From positions 3,837,001 through 3,901,000 of the forward strand of contig SMMW01000619.1 in the NCBI GenBank assembly GCA_004794655.1: 64,000 nt of DNA. Reading direction: 5' to 3'. The number at the start of each line of letters is the position of its first letter. Position 1 is the stretch's first letter. A program made the position numbers and the translations under genes. Below the pieces are notes generated by a model, which had not been told where the DNA came from, ran no database searches, and saw nothing but the letters and a program-made list of their open reading frames with translations. This document shows, one piece after another, positions 27,901 to 39,659 of the stretch. The stretch comes from Marisa cornuarietis. Taxonomy: Eukaryota > Mollusca > Gastropoda > Architaenioglossa > Ampullariidae.

Positions 27901-28152
27901 TTACAATCTGTTTCTTGAACGCATCGTCGTCATCATCATCAGCAGCAGCAGAAGCAGCAGCAGCAACAACAGCAGTAAAAGCAGTAACAGAAATGTTAAA
28001 CTTATCTGTTTTAACGCAGTCTTGACAACTCTTTCGCTCTCCGCTACTTTCTATAAAAACAGAAATAAAACAAACTGTGGCAATGTGTGTGACTGTGTTT
28101 ATTTGTGCGTATATATCTTTGTGTATATATATATATATATGCGTGGGCGTGG

Positions 28153-28188
<36 letters not shown>

Positions 28189-29051
28189 CTAAAACCAAAG
28201 AGAATTATCAGCGTTTTAAAATTTACCTGGATAAAAGAAAAAATGGCTGCACTTTATATAATTTATGCAGCCTTGCATTTGATGCTTTTATTAAGCAAAT
28301 TTTTCTACTAATGACAGATTAAGGCTTTTTAATATAAATGAAAATTTAGATAAATTCATATTAAAATCTATCGTACTCACTTGCAACGCAACTTTCTGAA
28401 GGAAAAACCCGTATTAGCCGTTGTTCATAACATGTACACACTGTGTACACACTCAGAAACACGGGTTAAAATGTGTCGACAAGGGAGAGCACTACAAAAG
28501 AAGGGTGGTTGTGGACTGTAACCGAACACGTACAGAATACTCACAGAATCTGCGGTAAAATTTGTTCATCGGGATCTTCATTACTTTCCTGGATTGAGCA
28601 TATCTGTACACTGTAAGTAAATCATGAGTTATGTTCATTCTGTTTTTACCTTTACGAGTATGTAGATAGTATTTTTTCAGGTTACACTCCCTGAGGTAAC
28701 TGTGAGGCCTGTGAATGTGTGAAGCAGAAGAGCTTTTTTACCTCTGTGTATATCTATTACGTTTATGATTTATGTATGATTATCTATTTTATACAAAGAA
28801 ACGTTATTTATAAATATTTATATATATATATATATGAAGAAAGATGCTATTATTGGTTTGGGCTTACTTCAGTTCTGAATACATTTCATTGCTCTTTGTA
28901 TTTGTGTAGCTTTACAATTAACACTCAAAATGTAGGTCGCACCCTTTATTTACACTAGAATTCGCAGCTCATTTACTCTATTCAAAGTGAAAAAGTTTCT
29001 ACTTAAATGCCATAGCAATGTATGTAGACAGCTGTCTTCAAATCCGATGAA
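24961..29051. other. gene-poor AT-rich region
   Basis: No exon is recognised. It holds a perfect 2 x 33-bp tandem duplication at 26156-26221, AGC/CAG-rich DNA near 27940-27985 and a (GT)n run at 28153-28185. Faint similarity to the area around 46.98 kb near 25340-25430 suggests the segmental duplication may extend to the right. Confidence 0.6.
26156..26221. repeat. 33-bp unit duplicated in perfect tandem
   Basis: A unit beginning GGGCTGGTGCCCAATAGACA occurs twice with no mismatch (26156-26188 and 26189-26221). It contains a small hairpin-capable GGGCTGGTGCCC. Perfect identity implies a recent duplication. Confidence 0.95.
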
Positions 29052-29255
29052 GTAGACAGCCGAGTTGTCTCAGCACTAGTGTCTGAACCTAAAAACCATC
29101 TGATTCGAAATTCATGTGCCACCGCGTACTTTATCCTCTCCTGTAGAAATAGCTGTTATGAATGGAGTCCTAATTAGGGGACTAAGATAGGTGAGGCAAC
29201 CAATGAGGCAATGCCTTCAACATGCTGGTCCCCCATGAAACCAAACACAACATTC
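29052..29255 (+). mobile_element. decayed tRNA-derived SINE
   Basis: The head resembles a tRNA: AGACAGCCGAGTTGTCTCAGC (A-box region), then ATCTGATTCGAAATTC (B-box region). The body (GAGGCAA...ATGCTGGTCCCCCATGAAACC) resembles that of the better-preserved SINE at 51697-51970. Both boxes carry mutations, so it is an old copy. The right border is approximate. Confidence 0.6.
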
Positions 29256-32088
29256 CCAAATCATCAAATGGCTTTTTTCCGTTCCATGTTACTGTTTAGA
29301 ACAATTTTTCAGACCATATTATGCTAATGACGAATGGGACTTTTGTCAGAGTAAGATTCTCGTAATCTGCATTTATCGGTGTACTTTAAATGTCTTCTAA
29401 GTAAGCAATTATAAAAAAATGACAACATAATTTAATATTAAATTTAATATAATCAAAGTATTCTGGCAATATTCTGGGCTGAATTTGTACAGCTGTTTTC
29501 CTACTAATAGATTGACTAATTTATTTTGGGACACAAAGTGATCGAAATAAAAAGAAGCTTACCTTATTAATAAAAATATCGACACTTTAGATAACGTGTC
29601 ATTGCCTTAAAAAATAAAACTTTTTAAAAGGGCATATACTAACTTCAAATGAACGGTCAAAACCTGGTCAAAGATTTAATGTCAATGAAAAGATACACAT
29701 TGTTCAATGTCTGTAAATTTTTTTTAGAATCGTACAAACTCTAGATCGCTTTTTGCTATGTACTCTTCTCATAATTTATTCCTTACGAGTTCGTTTCTGG
29801 AAGTACGAACATGTCATTAAGATATCTCTTCTCCTGAAGAAAGGGTAGGAGTGCACATCTAAACTATGTTATTGTTTATTTTTAGAGTTGGCTAGTTAAT
29901 TTTCTAATAATCAACGACACAGTAAGATATTATTGTACTTAACAGCTGTTGGTCTATGTTTTGCAGTGTAAGTCTTGTGGTGAACAATATTGCATAGATA
30001 CGTACATACAAAATATTAACTAATTCAATAGAAGCCTAGAAACGACTACAAGTTTGTCTAAAAACATTTTCAGAGAAAAGACCTATCAACTACAAGAGCT
30101 ACTTTATAAAGGTGAGTTTAAAGTTATAGGAGCTGCAAGGTCGGTGTATGGACTTCTTCGTGTCACTCTTTTTAGGTTGTATGATATTAAGTTCTCTTAC
30201 ACCACATTTGTGCCCCCTATGACACACTTATGATGCCACAGTCACGATTAATTTTTTTTCAAACAGAACGAAATGGTTTAAGAGGATTGAAAGAGTTTCG
30301 GAGATAAATAGAGAAAAGTTCTTCGTCTTAAGCACTGACATCTGAAAGTTATTTCCCCTTCAAGGGAGCCTGTTTACCCCCAGCAATCATCCCGACCTCT
30401 TCAGCCCAAACTTACTGGGGGGCTACTTTATCTAAACTATGGGGACCAGTAGTAAAGAGTATTTATGTGGCAGCCACAGCCATAAACAGTAAGCAGCCGA
30501 GAGAAAGCTTAGTTTAGTTGAAGAGGTTTCCTCAATGGTGTTGCCTTCCTCTCAAAGTTGTTGTGGGGATTTCTCTAAGATAACGCTGCTTGAGTCTATG
30601 TACAAGACCCAGTAAGAGAGATCGTATATTACACATTTGTGACAGAGAAGCTATAAACTGTTACTTGTTTTACTCATTTACACTACTAGATATTAGTTAA
30701 AAATGCTCTGGAAAAGTTTGCAACAAGATACATCGAAACAATTAATACAACGATTTAATGTATTTATTGGTGCATTTGTCCTGCAAATGAATTCTTGTTT
30801 TAAATATTAATCGCCGATACAGAACGAAATAATACAGCTTGACAGACTACGCAATACTATGCAATATATTAAAATAGACAACAGTGAATCATAAGTAGAA
30901 TACAGTCAGAAAAGTTGAGACAAATTGCTAAGAATGTTTCCAGTAATATGAGGAAAAGCCACATACTGAAGCAGAGATTATTTTATTGCGAAGACTGGTG
31001 CAGTACAAAGTATCTAAAATTGTAATCTTTTATGACTTATATACCTGTGAAAAGGCTCATTGAAACAAATCACTCTAAATACTTGAAATTATGTATTCTG
31101 TGCAGTAAGATAAAAGACAACCTCTTATTTGCTGTACAAAGATACGTTTACCCCGCTAAGAGAAAAGTGGGTGGATTTGTAGGTATTTTATTTTATTTTA
31201 ATGTTACTGTTTTAACATCATTCCTTTCTCATATATTAGAATGTCCATACATTAATCAAACTGTTTTGACAAAAAAACCTTATCAGAGTTGCTTTCTTTT
31301 TTCTTAGTGGTGTGTATACACTGGGTGTCACGAGAACAGAAGTGGGTTACTATAACAGCTCTGGGGAAAATAGTATCATGTACGGAGCTGATCCCGCTTG
31401 AAAGTAACGTGTACATGATAGATCCTTAAGATACAAAGCAAATATGAGAATATGCGACTTTCTTTATCGCATAGTTGGTCAGAGCGATAATACAAGTACG
31501 GTAGGATGCAAGTACAGTATACGTTTATACTTTACCCTTATTTAACTCTATTCATATTGTCAAATTCTTTTTTGTTTTACATCTAATCCTCAATCAAAGT
31601 AGAAGAAACTGACACACTGCATTTTTACAAACCAAATGCATTAAAATCAAGAAAGAGAAAAATTGTGATTTGTACAAAAGTGTGGGTTCATGTGTAAACT
31701 CACAGGGAGTAGTTTTATTAACTAATGAGTGGAAGTAATAGGTCTTAGTACAGACAGACGGACAGAAAAAAATCAAAAGTAACAGAAGAAGGAAAACGTT
31801 GCTTACTGCAATATATAACTTTTTTATGACGAAGAAATGTATTTCGCTAAGGGCACATTTGTGATCAGTGCGTACCTGTCACGTCTCTCTAGAAAAAAAA
31901 CCTTTTTTTCCCTCACTAATCATTTAGTAGGATTATTTCGTCAACTCCAGTGTACCTCATTGCAGGAAGTACTAGCACAAGAAAGCTACAGTGAATCTGA
32001 CTGGACAAGAGGTAAGGGCAATGTTTCTCTATATGAGTCACACATAATGCTCATTCAGACTTTTCTAAAAACTTGTTAAGTGGTCAGA
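29256..32088. other. gene-poor region upstream of gene D
   Basis: I see no exon with family resemblance. The sequence is AT-rich and mostly unique. The upstream regulatory region of gene D is expected at the right end. Confidence 0.6.
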
Positions 32089-32096
32089 TATAAAAG
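32089..32096 (+). promoter_or_regulatory. TATA box of gene D
   Basis: TATAAAAG lies 88 bases before the gene D start codon. An initiator-like GGTCAGCAC is found about 30 bases downstream, which is the normal spacing for a TATA-driven promoter. Confidence 0.7.
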
Positions 32097-32183
32097 GGAC
32101 TTTGGGTCCCACACCCGCAGTCGGTCAGCACAGGGCGAGATCATCTGAGCTTGAGAGCAAACGAAACAGCTTTGTTGTTGGAG

Positions 32184-35100
32184 ATGGAACCGATACTTTA
32201 TGCAAATTTTGTCTTATATCTTATTGTGGCTGTCAACCGTAAGTAGCTTAAATGTTGACCCTTTTCTCTATCTTTAAAGTTTCGTAAGCTTATGCATTGA
32301 TGTGTATGTAAGTTTGGATACGTGTGTAAGATTGTTTTTCTGAACATAAGAAAACAATAGAAATTGTAGAATGCTAGTCCTGAGTGACAGTATATTGTTG
32401 CTGTATCAATAGAAAAATAGAAAAAAATGCAGGTGCAAAACCTTCGGGTACTTTTATGCATTGATTTTGATTAGTCTGAAAATTAGCGAAACGAAAGAGT
32501 CAATAAAATATATGAATGTATACTAATTACATGTCAACTGTGTTGTTTCATTTTTTATTTCATTTTATTTTATTTCCTATGTAATAAGTAGATAAAGTCA
32601 ATAGATATATAGCATTCGAACTAGTACGATTTGATTGTGAAAAGTATTATCACTAAGTGATTGTGTGGTTTTAAAGTAAGCCAATAATATGGGAAGCTTA
32701 ATTTACTCAGGAACAGGGTTTATAACCCTTTCCTTTTTCAAACGCTAATTTACACATTTGTGCTGTATAATTTAATAATTTACAGACCTTACACTGAATT
32801 GAGAAGATGGACAACAGCAATCTCTTATTAGGTTACTTTGTGGGATTGTTAAACACAAGTATTCTGGGGACCACAATATTGAATACTGCACTCAAACGAA
32901 CACATACTGCAAATGAAGCAGTGTATACTGTGTTTTCATACACATTCATAAGTGAAGAAATAAGTGTAGATCTACCTGTATTTGTGTAATATCATCCAAG
33001 ATACGTTCGTCTGCGTTAATGAGAATGAGGACTTCGGAATTCAAAATATTTCCGTGTTTTTGAGACATAGGAATTCGTATCAGCTTTAGTAGATTCCTTT
33101 TGTTGCAATACATATTTATTATCAAGATGTATTCTAAATTTTGTTACTGTTTCTCTTGAACGACTAAATGTAAGCTAAATTCAGTTTCAAATTTCTGATC
33201 ATATGGTTAATAAGATACAATAAACCAGATTTCTCCTGACAGATCTTTTGGAGTCAGAACACAAAGAGTTCGATATTACATACTGTTTGAATTAAAGATA
33301 TTTTATAGATTTGAGCTCTTTACGAGATTGAATGATGACTATTTCCTCTGAATTAACATGCCAACTATGGTTGTCTGCAAGTCTTTGGAATGAGCTACAT
33401 TGTAGGCAAGGCCGCGTTTTCTTTATTTATCTTTTCTTTTGGGCTCTAGATATCTTGCAGTCTGGCTAAATAACCTGGTTGTCTGTATTTTCTTTTCTTG
33501 GGGCCTTATAAACATTTGTGACCAATGTGTTAACCTGATTATATTTTGTACTCCCTTAGTGGTGATATGGTCTTTGTAAAAAGGATCTTCCTTTATTATC
33601 TCACAGCCATGCCATTATCTTGTGCATCTTAAGTGGGCCCAATTTATGCCAGCACTAGTTTGTCAAAATTGAAAAATCGTATCCTTATTTTACTTGCTTT
33701 TCATCGCAGAAATTACAACAGATAGTCCAGCATTGGCATTAAATTTCCCAACACTACGATGTCCTTTTTTTTGGAAAAAGAAAATCTGCAACTAGTCACA
33801 GGCCATGTAAGATATTGGGACACGAGCTAATTAGGTGATTGTGATGCTAGAACACGTTTACCATGAGCAGATAAATGTGAGCTGGTTTTTCTCTAGACAG
33901 GAGAAATGATGCATTTCACAAAGATAGAAGCAAGAGCCTCGCTCAGGTTTTAATTCCCTTTTATCGAAGTACATAGTTTGTGGCGTTTGTCAGAAGATGT
34001 TTATCCAAAGGTCTTTCAAAGGCTCACTACTCAGACTTGCGACAGTTGCGCGTTCTTTCTTTCGATATAAAACAATTCGTCAGTGGGTTTCTTTAAACCT
34101 ATTATTATAACAATAAGCAAATGAATAGTTAAATCTGTTACCAAAATACCCAATTAACGCCACCAAGGATGCTTATGGACAAAACTTATCCATTCAGTCT
34201 TAGAATATGACTCTTGGCACGCGGTAATTATCTCCCTTGTTCTGTGGTAGTTATAGTTCCACACAAATGTTTGTCTGCTTCAGTCAGGCGCCGTCCAAAC
34301 ACTGTCCCCCAGGTGCACAAATTTGGATCATTGATCACTTCAACAAAAACTCTGCACTCGCTCCCTTACAGCGAGCCTTCACTGAACGAACGTTTTGTCT
34401 TCGAAAGAGACCTAACACAACTATGAAACTACGAACTCGCCTCCCAACGGACGTTAACTGACTTTATAAAACGTTCTCTTGTTTTCAACTTCTTTAAATG
34501 CTGTTCTGTTTCGGACAACAGAATCAGCAATGTTGCAATGTTCTTGTGTTTTACGTTAAACGCGAACTCTGGCCCCGGGGAACTGGGTCCGTGGGTGACA
34601 ATTAGGATTGAGTTCTAATACCCACGTCAACATAATATTTCAGGGAAAACAATATATAAAATAATCACACGTCAGACGCTTAAAAGTTTGCTGCATGGCT
34701 CGCGAGCCCCCTCCTCGCTCTTCCCCGAGGAAAAGACTTGACACCGAAGTTCTCTCTTTTGAGAACGACGTCTACCTCTTACACGTAGTGAAAGTTCTAA
34801 TCACGAACTCATTTGCTTTTTTACGACGACAGCTGGTGGTCCTGACGGTTTATTGTCACCAACTCGCCCCTTGCGTCAAGGTTCTCTTGTCCAAGTTTTC
34901 TTTCTCCCGAATCTTGCTCTCTTGGCATAACTCTCGGTCTTGAAGAAAAGTTAAGTTGTCACTAGAGTAAGCTGAATTTGTTTCGACTGCTGACCAGGTA
35001 CTTCGTCCACACAAACGTCGTTTCGAGCAGTACCTTGCGATGTTCTCTTGTACATTCATACTTTGTACTTTTGCACAGACACATATACGGGTGCAATTGG

Positions 35101-38100
35101 TCATCCACTCATCTAGCATCTTTCATCCAATTGATAGCCAGCTTGTTACGCTCGTAGGTCCTACCAATCAAGTGTGAAAGAACAATATTTTTTGCCTTCT
35201 GTCTTTCATAGATGCCGATGCCGCTTCTGCTGGAGATGCTTGTTCTGTAACAAACGACTGCGATGGGGATTTATTATGTGATAAAATCCATAACAAGTGT
35301 TGTAAGTATTCGTCAAATTTTGACCAACGCTCTTATAGTACATTTTAAAACAGCTATAGAACTTGCAGTGTGCAGTGAAAGACATTTTGTAGAAAAGCTG
35401 AATGAACTACTTTTTTTCTTCGACTTCTACTGTGGTTGTCGCCGTGATGTAGTCTTAGTTCTTGGCACGGCGTTAAACTCAAACAGTCAACGGTCTAATC
35501 TTGTAATAATTTCCTACGAAAATTGGGCAGCGGCTGGCAAAACTGCTTATAAATACTTGTTATGAAGTGAACGTTGTTGAATATGTGTATTATTGGTACA
35601 CTGTTATCAAACTATTATAATCTCACCAATGATGTGTATGTACAGTGATCAAAGCAACTGTATCATGTGCCGGCAACACTGACAAGTGTGTGTCACATGC
35701 CAGCTGTGGAGCAGGCAACTGTGCGTGTGATACTGGATACACCAATAATGCGGGATTGTGTGGTAAGCTATAATGTGATATATATCGTGAAACCTCACAA
35801 TTAAAATTTAAAAGTTTTAAGAAATCATTTAGAAAGCAAGATATTTTACTACACTGACTTGCTCTTGTAAGTATAATTTATGGTTATTTTATTCAACAGC
35901 GCTGTTTGTCGTTAAAGAAAGAAAATTTTCTTCTTTATACATCCTTGGTTTTTTTACTGATATAATTTTATTTCTTTAATAATATGTAAAGAAAAGCATT
36001 ACAAAGAATATTACATTTGAAATCTTTCGTACGTTTGATTAATAAGTGTTCAATGCACGTAAGACAGTGTTTTGAATAGGTCTTGTCCAATGGGGAGTAA
36101 AAAAGTACAGACTATTTTCAAATGATGTGATAACCAGAGCAAGCAGAAGTTAGCGAAATGCAATATACGTACATTGTCAGTTGGTGGGTTCGACTGCGCC
36201 ACGAGGGCCAAAACAATGAACCTTTGTCGCGAAATTGCTCCCAGAGAACAACGTGCTGTGTAGCAAAGAGAGCAAAAATTGTAGAAATTAATAGTTTGTA
36301 ATTTGCTTTAATATAGACATAGCAACACGAATCAACGAAAGATTTACAGTGTATAGAGAGGTTTAAAGATAAGCAGGTGTAATAGACGAAGATCGTTGTA
36401 GTCCCCAATCAAAACTTCCATAGCAAGAGCATATCAATATAGCTAATTCTTTGAGTGGAAAATCGACGGATACTGGTGTATAGCTGGCTGCACATTTAGA
36501 CGTAAACTAAGAATCATTCGCCATAATGGGACTGGGGATACAGAAAGTCATCTTCGGTCCATTGGAGGAGGCGCAGCATAGTTCCATATTCATCTCTGAT
36601 GACGAAGTAAAAAAAAAAAAGCGGGAGCATTAGAAAATGTTCTTTTTCTCAGCAATACAGAAGATCAATTAACTATACAACAAATGCAACATTTTACAAG
36701 GGAAATGAATGGAAAAGTAATATGTTCTATTACTCACACTCACAGGTACTTCTATTAAAACTATTAAATATTTGTATTTAAAATATTTATCAGTAACAGT
36801 GGTTATAGTCAATTGACTAATCTGCCTGGTCTTCTGCAGATTTTTGACACTCTCCATTGTTAATTGTTCCCCGATTCATCTTTTTGACTTAATTGCTTGT
36901 TTTTATTCTATGCCTGCATGGTTATTTCTTCTTCCGCCAATGGTATTTTCTCCTTGTCTCATGCTTATCTTAACGGCTGAGAGCATGCTCCTTTAGTGAG
37001 CGAGATTATGCGCTTTATCAGTCACACGTTATTATTATTATTCATTCACTTACTTTACCTTGTACTTTGTTTGAAATAGCTATATTTTGAAAACAAAGAA
37101 TTTCTATAATCAATATAAGTTGATGAACAGAAGTAGCAGGTAAAAATTCAGCAATCTGATTCACAGGTCAGCTATAGCAGAAAAAGTTTTAAAATAGCTA
37201 AAACTCCATAAGTTTACTGCAACATAGAACCGTTCGAAAAAAAAAATTATTAAATTTTTTTAAGAAAACAGAGTACAAAAGGAGGAAGGATGAAAAAGAT
37301 AATCGTTTGAATTAATTACGATCAAAATATAATTTAAATGTGACTTTGAACAGATGCCAATATTAACACCATATGTAATGCAAGTGTCAGCTGCGTCGAC
37401 ACCTCCGTGTGTGACAACCTGTTTGGAAAATGCTGTAAGTATTTAGAAAAGCTTTCTTTGGTATCTGTCGCTTCCTGACAGTCGTGTATTTCTTAATTTC
37501 TTACACGAATGTCTTCGGCACCACAAAAAGAAAGTTGTTAGAAATACGAGGATAATGTCATTACGTCGGAAAACTATTGAGCAGAAAATAATTCTCGATT
37601 GAATGGAAAACTCTGCTTTGTTCTCTACATTGACTGGACGTAGAGAAAGACAGTTCTGGTGGTTAACAGCGAATTTGTTTGTGCAGTGGTCAAAGACGGG
37701 GCGTCTTGTGCCGCCCCCAATGCTGACAAGTGTGTGTCACATGCCACGTGTACTGGTGGCTCATGTCTCTGTAACACTGGATATACCCGTAATACTGCAG
37801 GACTGTGTGGTAAGTAAATAGTTTAAAATAATTTTTTCATTATGATGAGTATGATGAAAGTTATAATTATCTACAAACTGCTTAAACAAAAAGAAAACCT
37901 GTCTGATGATCTTTTTGCTTGTTAAACATTTGTAGCCGGACTGATCCGCTTTTTGCTTTGTTAACTGAACAATGTCACCGGACCATTGATTAGCAGCGGC
38001 ATCTAAAAGCCTTAGACTTACATTGTAGAAGACTGAAGTTTCTTTAGAGAATTTGTCCATACACATTTTATTTCTCACTCTCGGGTTGTTCTGTTCTAAT

Positions 38101-39613
38101 ACCTCGCACTGGGTTCTCTCTTTTTCAATACACACACGAACTTAGCCAACCCTAACAGCCATGAAAGACCCTGCTGTTTTCCAAAATGTGTGTTCTCTTC
38201 GGTGTGACGTTCAAATCCGTACTGGACATTGTCACGTACCCCCCCGCGGACGTGCGCATTCTTGCCAAAAAAAAATTAACAACAAGCGATCACTTTGGTG
38301 TAGAGCGTCCCTTTTTAGAGACACGAGTAATTATTAAACTCGATGTCCAAGTAAAACAATCAATGAATACACAATATACCAAACAATATACCAATATTGT
38401 TAAGAACAAATTAGTTAATCCCGTATCACAATTCCGTGAACACAGCTTAACTTGAAATCACATCCACGCAAATATGCTTACAAAAGTTATACAAATTATA
38501 CAAGATATACAAATGTCTTTAACTCCATGAACCCAGCACACACTAAAGATAACCGAAAACAGTCAGAAAGGGCAGCACACCACCACGCCCTAGCACAACT
38601 TGCGGAAGGTTTAAACACACACAACAGCTCTTCGCAATTATTCCAGCGGGTACTTAATTTCAACATGACCTGACACTGGCCCCCTTTCCCCCGCTTATTC
38701 TTCTGTTAAATTAGAAAAGTCTTACTTTAGTCTCGCTGTTTGCCACGATGTTTAGTCCTATCAAGCCCACGCGTCTGCCTCGCGTCAGCGGTCCTCAGGA
38801 AGACAAGGACATCGGCAGCAGAATATCACACCGCACTGGTCAAGTCGTTAGGCCTCGCTGTAACGGTCTCTCCCATCAGATAGGTGGACACGTTCCCCTC
38901 AGATAGGTGGACACGTTCCCCTCAGATAAGTGGACACGTTCCCCTCTGATACGGCTTGTAGGATGGCAGTGAACCTATCACCCATCTTGTTGGACCCCAG
39001 GTCGTCTCTCACCAACTCCAGCTTTCAAACCCCAGGTCTCTAGATACGGCGTATTCCTCTCAGCACCAACAGAGTTTCCCTGACGCCGGTCTCCAAGTCC
39101 CAACAAAAGCCACCCCAGCGGTACTGGTAGCAGTTACAACAGCCCTCGGCCTCGTTAACAACACCCACTGCGACAACCAAAGTCATAGTCACAGCGATAT
39201 CGATGGCGCAAACACCAGCGCACACGTCGACAGCCCAAGTGACGACAGATACCTCGAACGACGATAGAAAGCAGCCCTTAGGCTGGTTACGGGCAGGCCT
39301 ATATACCCATCTCTGTCCACCTGGACATAGGATGAGCTCTGCCCGGACCGCACGTGAGACACAATAAAACCGCAACCTCACGATTTTTCCCTTCTCACTT
39401 TGTGGCAGAGACAGTGTATAAAACAAAGAGGCAGCAAACCTCCTCCGTGCCTATCCCACCCCTGTACGTTACAGACATCTTTTCAGTCTTATCATAATAT
39501 GTGTTTTGTATTCGATAGCTGCTTTAGTTCCTGATTTCGTTGCACAAGACGACTAAAGCCTCAGTTGCCCAAGGAATTTTTCAATTTTGATAATTTGACA
39601 AAGATACTCGCGC

Positions 39614-39659
<46 letters not shown>

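Noticed and set aside
32807..32989. A 60-codon frame with a hydrophobic start as an alternative first exon of gene D
   Set aside because: No phase-1 donor follows it and it lacks the promoter context found at 32089-32184.
38877..38945. Regular short repeats resembling a CRISPR array
   Set aside because: The three 23-bp units are directly adjacent with no unique spacers and lie in an LTR of an animal genome.
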